A stretch of DNA of 64,000 bases from Aliidiomarina soli (GTDB taxonomy: Bacteria; Pseudomonadota; Gammaproteobacteria; Enterobacterales; Alteromonadaceae): the NCBI RefSeq assembly GCF_003986975.1, contig NZ_PIPO01000001.1, positions 496,001-560,000 on the forward strand, given 5' to 3'. Position 1 is the first letter of the stretch. Every line of letters begins with the position of its first letter. Below the pieces are notes generated by a model that worked only from the letters and a program-made list of their open reading frames with translations, was not told where the DNA came from and ran no database searches. Positions 17,061 through 25,326 of this stretch are shown piece by piece. A program made the translations under genes and the position numbers.

Positions 17061-17965
17061 ACGGCTGTCCTTTTTAATTTTGATAATTGGGCTAATGCCT
17101 TTTCAAGTGCTTGCAGTAAACTGTCTGGCTGATGCCGATGTGGCATACCTGGTTCGGCTTCAACCCCGGTAATAATTGGAAGCATGCCATGGTAGCCCTG
17201 CGGCTTGTTACTGATAATTAAATCGACCGGGTTGAGCCCCAGTTGATTGCTCATCCACTGCAATTTGTCGTCGAGGCTGAGTTGACCAGCCGGACTGTAC
17301 TCTGCCAGCAGATTATCAATAAAAATCACCTTTGCGGGGGTTTCAGCGATAGCTCGCGTAATTTCTCCGACCAGCAGCGGTGGCATCACCGAGGTTAAAA
17401 AGCTGCCGGGGCCAATGATAATCAGGTCGCTGTGCAGAATATGGCGCAGTACTTCGGGGGTTGCTTTAACCTGAGGCGAGAGTTGCAACCGGGTTGGCAT
17501 GCGCGGCAGATCATCGACGCTGATCTCACCATGGCAGTCAAACTGCTCGTTGGTGGCGGCAATTAAATCGGTGGGTGCTTCGCTCATTGGCAACACCCGG
17601 CAGTCGACTTTTAATAGGCGGCTGAGTAGCTGAATACCGTCTAACGGGCGCGCACTCAGTTCGTCCAGGGTATAAAGCAGCAGGTTGCCAAAGTTATGGC
17701 CATGCAGTGAGGAGTCTGAATTAAAGCGATAACTCAGTACCTCGGCGGCCAGCGGTTGATTGGAGAGCTGCGATAAGCAGTTACGGATATCACCCCAGGC
17801 AATACATTTATGTGCCTGACGTAATAAACCCGTGGCGCCACCGTTGTCGGTGGTCGCGACCACGCCGATAAGGCGGTGGCGAAGAAAGGACAGCGTTGAC
17901 ATCAAACGGCCAAGCCCGTGGCCACCACCAATCGCTGTTACTTTTCGAAGTTGTTGAATATGCAT
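17057..17965 (-). CDS. yvcK: Gluconeogenesis factor YvcK/CofD-like, UDP-sugar binding
   Basis: YvcK family (E. coli YbhK), a cytosolic Rossmann-like protein that binds UDP-GlcNAc and affects cell-wall/carbon balance in other bacteria. Visible motifs are AIGGGHGLGRLMS near the N terminus, TTDNGGATGLLRQ, DIRNCLSQLS, DLIIIGPGSFLTSVMPPLL and FIDNLLAEYS. The ATG at 17965 (MHIQQLRKV) best matches family N termini. An in-frame ATG at 17995 would add 10 residues. The stop overlaps the start of the M14 peptidase gene, so this cytosolic protein is translationally coupled to two exported peptidases. That is an unusual neighbourhood. Confidence 0.85.
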   Translation of the reverse strand: MHIQQLRKVTAIGGGHGLGRLMSTLSFLRHRLIGVVATTDNGGATGLLRQAHKCIAWGDIRNCLSQLSNQPLAAEVLSYRFNSDSSLHGHNFGNLLLYTLDELSARPLDGIQLLSRLLKVDCRVLPMSEAPTDLIAATNEQFDCHGEISVDDLPRMPTRLQLSPQVKATPEVLRHILHSDLIIIGPGSFLTSVMPPLLVGEITRAIAETPAKVIFIDNLLAEYSPAGQLSLDDKLQWMSNQLGLNPVDLIISNKPQGYHGMLPIITGVEAEPGMPHRHQPDSLLQALEKALAQLSKLKRTAV

Positions 17966-18088
17966 AATGTCATTGTACTTTTTTCCGGGGCCCATGCATA
18001 GAATTGCGCGGCGGCCTTTGGCATCATAGGCAGTTAACGAGGTGTATCGGCAGCAGCCGGCCTTTTATCAATAAAAAGAGAGTTGTTA

Positions 18089-19438
18089 GTGAAGTCACAA
18101 CCCAGATCAGGACGTATCCCAGGCGGATGGCTACGCGCCCTGTACAGCATCCTGCTTAGCTTTGCCTTACCTTTTATCTACCTGTATTTGTGGTGGCACG
18201 GGCGCAATAACCCGGGCTACCGTCAACGTTGGTCAGAGCGCGGATGCTGGCAAAAGGTTCCGCAAAGCGCTCGTGGCAGTTGGGTTTTCCATTGTGTTTC
18301 GGTGGGCGAGTTAATGGCGGCAAAGCCATTGATTGACCTCTGCCTGAGTCTGAATCCACAGCAACCTGTAACCGTGACCTGCACCACGCCGACGGGCTCG
18401 GAGCTGGTGCAACGTTGGTATGGCGAGCGGGTTTACCATTGCTACCTGCCGTTTGACACACCCTTAGCGGTGCGCCGCTTTCTGTCGCGGGTACAACCGC
18501 GCGGCTTTGTTATTCTGGAAACTGAGTTGTGGCCTAATCTGGTCGTGCAATGCCATCAGCATGGGATTCCGCTAGCGCTGGCCAATGCACGAATGTCGGA
18601 GCGTTCAGCGCGCGGCTACCACAAAGCGCGGGTACTGATGAAACCTGTGTGGCAGGCATTGAGCCTGGTCATAGCGCAGAATGAAGACAGCAGCGAACGC
18701 TTTAAAGCATTGGGTTGTCAGCCGGAGCGGGTACAGACACTGGGCAATATTAAGTTTGATGTGCAGATCAGTCAGGCGGTACAGGCCGCTGTTGCCGAAT
18801 TCAAACCACAACTTGGCGGGCGTCAGGTGATTACCGTGGGCAGTACTCACGAAGGTGAAGAGCGCATGGCGCTGGATGCCTTTAAGCAAACGCTGCAGGC
18901 ACGGCCTGATAGCTTGCTGATTCTGGTTCCACGGCATCAGGAACGTTTTGATGAGGTGGCGCGACTGGTTGCCGACAGTGGCCTGCGTATGCAGCGACGT
19001 AGCGACCAGCAACCACTGGCCGCCGATACTCAGGTACTGCTGGCCGATAGCATGGGCGAAATGCTGCTCTGGTTTGGAGTTTCGACCATTGCCACCATTG
19101 GCGGCAGCTTGATTGAACGCGGCGGACATAACCCGCTCGAGGCAATGGCCTTTGGTTTACCCATTGTTTCGGGGCGACATGTGTTTAATTTTGCCGACGT
19201 CTATAGTCAACTCGATGCGCGTCAGGCTGTACGTTGGGTCGATGACACCCAAAGCCTGCACGACACATGGTTAGGTTTACTGGTGGAACCGGCCACGGCG
19301 CAGCGTTTGGGCGCGCAGGCACAACAACTGTTTGCCCGCCATCGTGGGGCCACCGAGCGCAGCCTGGCGGCGTTAACCGAGCTGTTAGCGCGGTCTGAGC
19401 CAGGTAAGAAACGCGCGCAAAAGGACCCTGCACAATGA
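18089..19438 (+). CDS. waaA: 3-deoxy-D-manno-octulosonic acid transferase
   Basis: Adds Kdo to lipid A at the inner face of the cytoplasmic membrane, an essential step of lipopolysaccharide core synthesis; 449 residues. It has an N-terminal membrane anchor (LLSFALPFIYLYLWWHG), the GT30 N-domain (FHCVSVGELMAAKPLI, TCTTPTGSELV, YLPFDTP, ETELWPNL) and a GT-B C-domain (VTVGSTHEGEE, VPRHQERFDEV, GGSLIERGGHNPLEA). I chose the GTG at 18089 because AAAGAGAG lies seven bases ahead; a TTG at 18083 is the alternative. It overlaps kdkA by four bases. Confidence 0.93.
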   Translation: MKSQPRSGRIPGGWLRALYSILLSFALPFIYLYLWWHGRNNPGYRQRWSERGCWQKVPQSARGSWVFHCVSVGELMAAKPLIDLCLSLNPQQPVTVTCTTPTGSELVQRWYGERVYHCYLPFDTPLAVRRFLSRVQPRGFVILETELWPNLVVQCHQHGIPLALANARMSERSARGYHKARVLMKPVWQALSLVIAQNEDSSERFKALGCQPERVQTLGNIKFDVQISQAVQAAVAEFKPQLGGRQVITVGSTHEGEERMALDAFKQTLQARPDSLLILVPRHQERFDEVARLVADSGLRMQRRSDQQPLAADTQVLLADSMGEMLLWFGVSTIATIGGSLIERGGHNPLEAMAFGLPIVSGRHVFNFADVYSQLDARQAVRWVDDTQSLHDTWLGLLVEPATAQRLGAQAQQLFARHRGATERSLAALTELLARSEPGKKRAQKDPAQ

Positions 19439-20187
19439 GTATCGTTGAGAACAAGACATTGCTAAAAGCGCCGGCCAAAGCAGCGCACTTTGAGATGACA
19501 TACTGGCAACAGCAGGGCATGCTCAGCGGCTCGGCTGGTGGTCGTAACCTGGCCTACTTTATTGCCGCTGACAACGAGTTAAGTGACTTACCTATGGTGT
19601 TGCGCCATTATTACCGTGGTGGCATGGTCGGTAAGGTGAATCGCGACTGGTTTCTGCGCACTGGTGTAAAACGCAGTGTGGCTGAGTTTGAACTGCTAGA
19701 CTGGATGCACGGGCAGGGGTTGCCGGTGCCACGTCCGATTGCGGCGCTGGTGCAGAGCAAAGGGTTGTTTTACCGCGCCGATATTCTGATCGAGCGTTTG
19801 CCCTGTGACTCTGATCTGTTTGCTTATCTGTCGCAAAAGCCTTTGTCTGAAGCTGGCTGGGCGCAGGTTGGACGCGCTGTTGCCGCGCTTCACCGGCAGC
19901 AGGTTTTTCACTCTGATCTGAATTGCCATAATATTTTGCTGGCAGATCCGGCTGACAACGACACAGAGGTGCGGGTGTGGTTGATTGATTTTGATAAGTG
20001 CCACCGGGTGACAGAGTCTAAGCAACAGAACACGACATATAACGAGCAGTGGAAAAGCCAGAACCTGCAACGGTTACTCCGCTCGCTGCATAAAGAACAG
20101 CAACGCATTGAAAACTTTGCGTTTACTGAAACTGACTGGCAGGCGCTGATGAGCGGCTATCAGCAAGCTGGGGAGACAGCACAGTGA
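19435..20187 (+). CDS. kdkA: Kdo kinase
   Basis: 3-deoxy-D-manno-octulosonic acid kinase, which phosphorylates the single Kdo of the core in Gram-negatives such as Haemophilus and Vibrio; 250 residues. The small eukaryotic-like kinase fold has a GGR nucleotide loop (SGSAGGRNLAYF), RGGMVGKV, the catalytic HSDLNCHNILL and the metal site LIDFDKC. The ATG overlaps the waaA stop (ATGA), so Kdo transfer and phosphorylation are coupled. Presence of kdkA suggests a monofunctional WaaA and a single phosphorylated Kdo, which is a family-based inference. Confidence 0.92.
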   Translation: MSIVENKTLLKAPAKAAHFEMTYWQQQGMLSGSAGGRNLAYFIAADNELSDLPMVLRHYYRGGMVGKVNRDWFLRTGVKRSVAEFELLDWMHGQGLPVPRPIAALVQSKGLFYRADILIERLPCDSDLFAYLSQKPLSEAGWAQVGRAVAALHRQQVFHSDLNCHNILLADPADNDTEVRVWLIDFDKCHRVTESKQQNTTYNEQWKSQNLQRLLRSLHKEQQRIENFAFTETDWQALMSGYQQAGETAQ

Positions 20188-20708
20188 ATTCGACACAACG
20201 TATAAGCCTGGCGAGTGTAATAGTGTTGGGCCTGGGCGGTAGTCTGGCCTGTTCAGCCAGCCCGGAAACCGACTCTGTACAAGAGATTGATCTGTGCCTT
20301 TATAGTCCGGAACAGGGCCCCGATCAGGAGCAGACAGAAATGGTTAAGGTTGAACTGGCGCGTGATTTTGCAAGCCGCGCCCGTGGCCTGATGCAGCGCA
20401 CAGAGTTAGACGAGCGGGGCGGTATGTTGTTTTATTACCTGTTTAGCGAACGTCGCGCGTTCTGGATGTATCAGACTCTGCTGCCGCTGGATATTGCGTA
20501 TCTGGCAGCGGACGGCGAGATCCTGCAGATTGAAACCATGGAACCTTGTGGCAGTGGCGACCCTGCACAGTGTCGCAGTTACCCATCCGAGCAACCGGCA
20601 CGTGCGGCGCTTGAATTAAACGCCGGGGCCTTCGCTGATTTTGGTATTGCGGTCGGTGATTATGTCTATGACCAGGAATGCCAGCAGTCGCCGTGGGATA
20701 GCTGGTGA
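20184..20708 (+). CDS. DUF192-family lipoprotein
   Basis: 174-residue protein starting at a GTG that overlaps the kdkA stop by four bases. The N terminus has a signal sequence and a lipobox-like GGSLACS. The DUF192 core is visible: VELARDFASRARGLMQRTELDERGGMLF, then RRAFWMYQTLLPLDIAYLAADGEI, and YVLELNAG-like ARAALELNAGAFADFGIAVGD. The family has no settled function; some members sit near envelope genes. It is in the waaA-kdkA operon. Confidence 0.85.
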   Translation: MNSTQRISLASVIVLGLGGSLACSASPETDSVQEIDLCLYSPEQGPDQEQTEMVKVELARDFASRARGLMQRTELDERGGMLFYYLFSERRAFWMYQTLLPLDIAYLAADGEILQIETMEPCGSGDPAQCRSYPSEQPARAALELNAGAFADFGIAVGDYVYDQECQQSPWDSW

Positions 20709-20718
20709 GGAGGATGCG

Positions 20719-21135
20719 ATGAACACCCTACAGTCGGGTCTGATTTTTACAGTATGCTTGTTGCTTGCGGCCTGTACGACGACAACGCGCTCGGTGAATG
20801 AGTCACCGACTGACCCGGCTACCAGCCAGATCCCTGGCCAGCGGGACTCAGCCCGGGGCTCCACCGGGCAACGGCAATCCTTTGATACTCTGCAACAGGA
20901 CGATGTGGATCGGCTTATTATTCGCGGACGAACTCACAGCGGGCAAATCGTCAACTGGTTTGGGCGGCCCCATTCGGTAACCCGCAGTGGTGAAGAGGTT
21001 TACTGGAACTATTCGCATCAGTTTCGTAACGAGCGCCGCGGGGAGGCAGGGCTGAAGGCTCTTAATGTGCTCTTTAATCAGTCCGGACTGGTGGTTGACT
21101 ACGAGTTTCAAAACAATACCTACGCCATAGAGTAA
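20719..21135 (+). CDS. SmpA/OmlA (BamE-like) domain lipoprotein
   Basis: 138-residue lipoprotein with lipobox LLLAACT and a Ser/Thr-rich linker. A short BamE-like fold follows (SGQIVNWFGRPHSVTRSGEEVYWNYSH, then GLVVDYEFQN). The ATG at 20719 is chosen because a strong GGAGG lies 7-10 bases upstream. It is not the core bamE gene by size and sequence; its role is unknown. Four upstream genes are in the same direction with small gaps. Confidence 0.8.
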   Translation: MNTLQSGLIFTVCLLLAACTTTTRSVNESPTDPATSQIPGQRDSARGSTGQRQSFDTLQQDDVDRLIIRGRTHSGQIVNWFGRPHSVTRSGEEVYWNYSHQFRNERRGEAGLKALNVLFNQSGLVVDYEFQNNTYAIE

Positions 21136-21147
21136 GGGCAAACACCT

Positions 21148-21672
21148 TTGGATTACGCACTGCATTTGTTCGGTGCACTGGCACTGATCGTTAACTTCAT
21201 TGGCTACCGCCAGAATACCGTTAATCGATATCGCTTGGTGTCGGCGCTGGCACTGCTGTTTTTAAGCTGGCATTTTTTTCTGCTCGGGGCGATGGCCGCG
21301 GGCATAACGCTGTTGTTAGGCGCGGTGCGCAATATCGTTGCGATGAAATACCGTCAGCGCTGGATTCTGTATTTGTTCGTGCTGCTCAATGTGGTGTTTT
21401 GCCTGTGGGAGTGGTTTATTGTCGGCAATAGCGCGTTACTTTTTATCGCCTACGCCTCTTCGCTGGTCTTTACGGTCGGCTCGATCGTGCTGGAAAGTGC
21501 GCAGAGTATCCGTCGCTGGTTTATTCTCGCCGAAGGTCTAGGGCTTATCTACGGCGTAGCGGTGGGCAGTGTTTTTGGGGTGTTGTTTAATATCAGTAAC
21601 TTCACCAGTATTTTTAGCAAGATGTATCAAGAGCGTCGGCACAAGGCCATAGAAAGCGCTCGTAAATTATAG
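21148..21672 (+). CDS. YgjV-family inner membrane protein
   Basis: 174 residues with about six hydrophobic helices, opening LHLFGALALIVNFIGYRQNTVNRYRL. It matches the YgjV/DUF-type inner membrane family by overall pattern (short N-terminal helix, GYRQ motif, RNIVAMKYRQRW). The TTG at 21148 has only a weak ribosome site; no better start is seen. Function is unknown. It lies between the lipoprotein and the M13 peptidase in the same direction. Confidence 0.75.
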   Translation: MDYALHLFGALALIVNFIGYRQNTVNRYRLVSALALLFLSWHFFLLGAMAAGITLLLGAVRNIVAMKYRQRWILYLFVLLNVVFCLWEWFIVGNSALLFIAYASSLVFTVGSIVLESAQSIRRWFILAEGLGLIYGVAVGSVFGVLFNISNFTSIFSKMYQERRHKAIESARKL

Positions 21673-21682
21673 GGGACTCATT

Positions 21683-23755
21683 TTGATCAAACGCACATCT
21701 TTACTGGCACTTAGTGTAGCAATGGCGCTGGGAACAGCCGCCTGTTCGGAGCCGGCTTCGACGGACAACGACGAGCAGAGCAGCACAGTTAGCAGTGAAT
21801 ACGGTGAACTGACCTCCGGGGTTGAACTGGAGAATATGGATACCAGTGTTCGCCCGCAGGACAATTTCTTTCGCTATATCAATGGCCAGTGGCTGGAGCG
21901 TACAGAAATTCCGGCGGATCGGGCACGGTGGGGAAGTTTCGATGAACTACGCGAACGTGCTGAACAGCAGGTTCTGACGATCGTGAAAGAGTTTGCTGAG
22001 CAGGACGCAGAAGAAGGCAGCGATGCGCAAAAAATTGGCGATCTGTATCGCTCATTCCTGAATGAAGAACAAATTGAAGAGCGTGGTTTAAGCCCGTTGG
22101 ATGACGCCCTGGCGCGTATTAACGAACTTGAAAACCATGACCAGTTGGCATCGTTCTGGGGCCAGCAGCAACGCAGCCGCGCTGGTATTCCGGTGGCGCT
22201 GTTTGTGGGCCAGGATCAGATGCAGTCTGATCAGTATATTACGGGTATCAGTCAGGCCGGTCTCGGTTTGCCGGACCGCGATTACTACGTCAACGACAGC
22301 GAAAGCAATCAGCAACTGCTGCAACAGTATAAGGAGTTCATAGCGGCATTGTACGAGGCAGCTGAGTGGGAAGGCGGCGAGCAGGCTGCTGAGACCATTG
22401 TTGCGCTGGAAAGCAAGCTAGCGCAGTCACAATGGAGCCGGGTACAAAACCGTGACCGCCAGGCGACCTACAACAAACTGACTCTGGATGAACTGGCAGA
22501 GCAGGCGCCAGGCTTTGACTGGAGCGCTTTCTTTGTTGCCGCTGAGGTCGAGATTAACGAGGTAGTGATGCGTCAGCCTACCTATTTTGCTGATTTCGCG
22601 GCGATGTATGACGACGTAGACCTGGCCGACTGGCAAACCTATCTGCGTTTTCATACCTTGCGTCAGTCTGCCGAGATCCTGCCGGCTGCAATTGCAGACA
22701 CCAGTTTCGACTTTTATGGCCGGGTGTTACAAGGCTTAGAAGAGCAGCGTGACCGCGAGAAACGCGGTGTTTCAATGGTCGAGAACGCGCTTGGTTTTAT
22801 GGTCGGTGAAGAGTATGTCGCTCGCCACTATCAGGAAGCCTCCGCCGAACGTATGCAGGACATGATCGATAACCTGATGGTGGCGTTTGAAGGTGCCATT
22901 AATGACCTTGAGTGGATGACCGACGAGACCAAGCAGGAAGCGCAGGCCAAGCTGTCGACCTTTACTGCTAAAATTGGTTACCCGAGCAAGTGGCGTGACT
23001 ATGACTGCCTCAACATTGTAGCCGACGATCTGTACGGCAACATGCAACGCAGCAGTCAGTGTGAATATCAGCGCATGATTGACCGTCTGGGTGAAGAGGT
23101 TGACCCGGATGATTGGGGGATGACGCCACAAACGGTGAACGCCTATTATCGCTCCACCATGAACGAGATAGTGTTTCCGGCCGCTATTCTGCAGCCGCCG
23201 TTTTTCAATGTCGAAGCCGATGACGCGGTTAACTATGGTGCCATTGGCGGCGTTATTGGCCACGAAATCACTCATGGTTTCGATGACCAGGGTCGTCGTT
23301 CAGATGGCGAGGGCAACCTGCGTGACTGGTGGAGTGCGGAAGACGAGAGCCAGTTTACCGAGCGTGCTCAGCAGATGATCGATCAGTACAGTGCCTTTAA
23401 CCCTATCGACGACCTGCAACTGCAGGGTGCTCTGGGACTGGGTGAGAACATTGCTGATTTGGGTGGCTTAACGGTTTCCTATCGCGCTTACCAGAACTCA
23501 CTGAATGGTGAAGCCGGACCTGAGATTGATGGCATGACTGCCGAGCAGCGGTTCTTTGCTGGCTGGGGTCAGATCTGGCGGATTAAATTCCGCGATGAAG
23601 CCCTCCGTCGTCAGGTGGTGCAGGGCCCTCATTCGCCAGGTAAGTACCGCGTGTTAGGGGTCTTGTCTAATATGCCGGAATTCTATGAAGCCTATGATGT
23701 CAGCGAAGACGATGACATGTACCGTGGTGAAGAGGTGCGGGTAAAAATCTGGTAG
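21683..23755 (+). CDS. M13-family (neprilysin-like) metallopeptidase lipoprotein
   Basis: 690-residue exported zinc endopeptidase of the PepO/neprilysin family. The signal ends in a lipobox-like LGTAACS. The N-terminal domain (NMDTSVRPQDNFFRYINGQWLERTEIP) is typical of M13. Zinc motif HEITH is at 527-531 in VIGHEITHGFDDQG, and the third ligand is in ENIADLGGL. NAYYRSTMNEIVFPAAILQPPFF is the substrate strand (NAY/F motif). A TTG start at 21683 follows AGGGG. It is the last gene of this plus-strand run and is followed by a terminator. Confidence 0.92.
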   Translation: MIKRTSLLALSVAMALGTAACSEPASTDNDEQSSTVSSEYGELTSGVELENMDTSVRPQDNFFRYINGQWLERTEIPADRARWGSFDELRERAEQQVLTIVKEFAEQDAEEGSDAQKIGDLYRSFLNEEQIEERGLSPLDDALARINELENHDQLASFWGQQQRSRAGIPVALFVGQDQMQSDQYITGISQAGLGLPDRDYYVNDSESNQQLLQQYKEFIAALYEAAEWEGGEQAAETIVALESKLAQSQWSRVQNRDRQATYNKLTLDELAEQAPGFDWSAFFVAAEVEINEVVMRQPTYFADFAAMYDDVDLADWQTYLRFHTLRQSAEILPAAIADTSFDFYGRVLQGLEEQRDREKRGVSMVENALGFMVGEEYVARHYQEASAERMQDMIDNLMVAFEGAINDLEWMTDETKQEAQAKLSTFTAKIGYPSKWRDYDCLNIVADDLYGNMQRSSQCEYQRMIDRLGEEVDPDDWGMTPQTVNAYYRSTMNEIVFPAAILQPPFFNVEADDAVNYGAIGGVIGHEITHGFDDQGRRSDGEGNLRDWWSAEDESQFTERAQQMIDQYSAFNPIDDLQLQGALGLGENIADLGGLTVSYRAYQNSLNGEAGPEIDGMTAEQRFFAGWGQIWRIKFRDEALRRQVVQGPHSPGKYRVLGVLSNMPEFYEAYDVSEDDDMYRGEEVRVKIW

Positions 23756-23814
23756 TCTTAGTGCAGGTACTCAAGTTAGACACCCAGGTTAGACACTTGG
23801 GTGGGTAACAGCAA

Positions 23815-23848
23815 AACGCCGGCGTTTTTCCCAAGCGCCGGCGTTTTT
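23815..23848 (+). terminator. Intrinsic terminator after M13 peptidase gene
   Basis: AACGCCGGCG (23815-23824) pairs with CGCCGGCGTT (23836-23845) around an 11-base loop and is followed by TTT. It ends the waaA-to-M13 transcription unit. The T-run at the loop could make it act weakly on the other strand. Confidence 0.85.
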
Positions 23849-23918
23849 GTTAAGAGATATTTTGTTTAGAAATACGTTGTTTAAAAAAGTTATTTAGAAA
23901 AATTATCACGCTCTTAAA

Positions 23919-24089
23919 TCAGGTGTTTTTATCAACGTAATGCTTGTTGACTGAGAAGGCAGCCCAGATAGCGGCTGGAGCCCAACCGATCAAAGTGAGC
24001 TGAAGGATAAGACAAATAATACCTGCGAATGGACGCCCTATGGTGAAAAATGCCAGCCAGGGTAATAAGATCGCGATAAGAATTCGCAT
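23919..24089 (-). CDS. yqaE: YqaE/Pmp3-family small membrane protein
   Basis: 56-residue protein read on the minus strand, beginning MRILIAILLPWLAFFTIGRP. It has two hydrophobic helices (about 3-17 and 22-46), with the family pattern PxxAxF..GRP.AGIICLILQLT.IGW.PA.IWA and a short charged tail (VNKHYVDKNT). Pmp3/YqaE proteins are plasma-membrane proteolipids linked to salt or membrane stress. AAGGAG lies eight bases ahead of the ATG, which supports this being a real gene. It is divergent from ltaE. Confidence 0.85.
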   Translation of the reverse strand: MRILIAILLPWLAFFTIGRPFAGIICLILQLTLIGWAPAAIWAAFSVNKHYVDKNT

Positions 24090-24184
24090 AGTAAAAAACT
24101 CCTTGTGTACAACAGTGTACTAGTAAGCGTCGTTAAAATACGTGTAGTCGAAATAAGTGTAGTTAAAATTTCAGGAGATGCTGA

Positions 24185-25219
24185 ATGCAGCCGGAAACCA
24201 TGATTGATTTACGCAGCGATACCCTAACTAAACCGACCCCGGCGATGCGCGATGCGATGGCTTCAGCGCTAGTCGGTGACGATGTTTACGGGGAAGACCC
24301 TACGGTGAATGCCCTTGAGCAACGTGTCGCCACATTGCTTGGCAAAGAGGCGGCCTTGTTCTGTAGCAGCGGCACCCAGAGTAACCTGCTCGGCATTATG
24401 AGCCAGTGTCAGCGCGGTGAGGAGTATCTGGTCGGTGCGCCATACCACACCTACAAATACGAAGCGGGTGGCGCGGCGGTGCTGGGCGGTATTGTGCCGC
24501 AAACGCTTCCGCTACAGGCCGATGGCAGTGTACAGATCAGCGATATTGAAGGCGCGATTAAGGCCGATGACCCACATTTCCCGATTTCGCGGCTGATAGC
24601 GCTGGAAAATACCCACGTTGGCAAAGTGGTGCCACAGCAAGCGATGCTGGATGCACGCGAGCTGGCGGATAAGTACGGCCTGAATTTGCATCTTGACGGT
24701 GCCCGTTTATTCAATGCGAGCATAGCAACTGGTTTGTCGGTGGCTGAATTAGCGGCCCCGTTTGACAGTGTGTCGGTGTGCTTTTCGAAAGGTCTGGGTG
24801 CGCCTGTTGGGTCGATGCTATGTGAGTCTGCAGCGATTGTCGGGCGCGCCCGGCGTTGGCGGAAAATGCTGGGCGGCGGTATGCGTCAGGCCGGAGTGCT
24901 TGCCGCAGCGGTCGACTATGCGTTGGATAATCATGTTCAGCGCCTGGCGGAAGACCATCACCACGCGCAGCGTCTGGCTGAGGGACTAAGTGAAATTGCT
25001 TCAAAGCACGGCCAGTTTAGCGTCGAGCCGGTGCAAACTAATATGGTGTATCTGAATTTTGGGGATCCGGAGCAGGCCAGGCAGTTGTCGGCTGGATTAC
25101 GCGAGCAGGGCATTCTGGTACCGCCGCAACAGGCAATGCGCCTGGTGACCCACCTTGATGTCAGCAGTGCTCAGGTTGAACAGGTGATTCGCACGATGAA
25201 TCAATTACTTGTTCCATAG
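24185..25219 (+). CDS. ltaE: Low-specificity L-threonine aldolase
   Basis: PLP-dependent enzyme that splits L-threonine or L-allo-threonine to glycine and acetaldehyde; 344 residues. The fold-type I motifs include DLRSDTLTKPTPAMRDAMASALVGDDVYGEDP, LFCSSGTQSNLLGIM, HTYKYEAGG, LHLDGARLFNA and SVCFSKGLGAPVGS, where the lysine binds PLP. The ATG is eight bases after AGGAG. It stands alone; no clear operon partner. It fits amino-acid-based metabolism. Confidence 0.92.
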   Translation: MQPETMIDLRSDTLTKPTPAMRDAMASALVGDDVYGEDPTVNALEQRVATLLGKEAALFCSSGTQSNLLGIMSQCQRGEEYLVGAPYHTYKYEAGGAAVLGGIVPQTLPLQADGSVQISDIEGAIKADDPHFPISRLIALENTHVGKVVPQQAMLDARELADKYGLNLHLDGARLFNASIATGLSVAELAAPFDSVSVCFSKGLGAPVGSMLCESAAIVGRARRWRKMLGGGMRQAGVLAAAVDYALDNHVQRLAEDHHHAQRLAEGLSEIASKHGQFSVEPVQTNMVYLNFGDPEQARQLSAGLREQGILVPPQQAMRLVTHLDVSSAQVEQVIRTMNQLLVP

Positions 25220-25326
25220 CAAACTAAACGGGCGGTGAACTGGCGGCAAATCAGCTCTGTGATATGTTTATGACTTAAGGATTATAGAAAATTTTGTCAG
25301 TCACCGTAAATTAAAAGGATCGCAAC

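Noticed and set aside
23775-23803. GTTAGACAC direct repeat and CACCCA/TGGGTG dyad before the M13 terminator
   Set aside because: Too short and single-site; no sign of a repeat array or CRISPR-like spacing.
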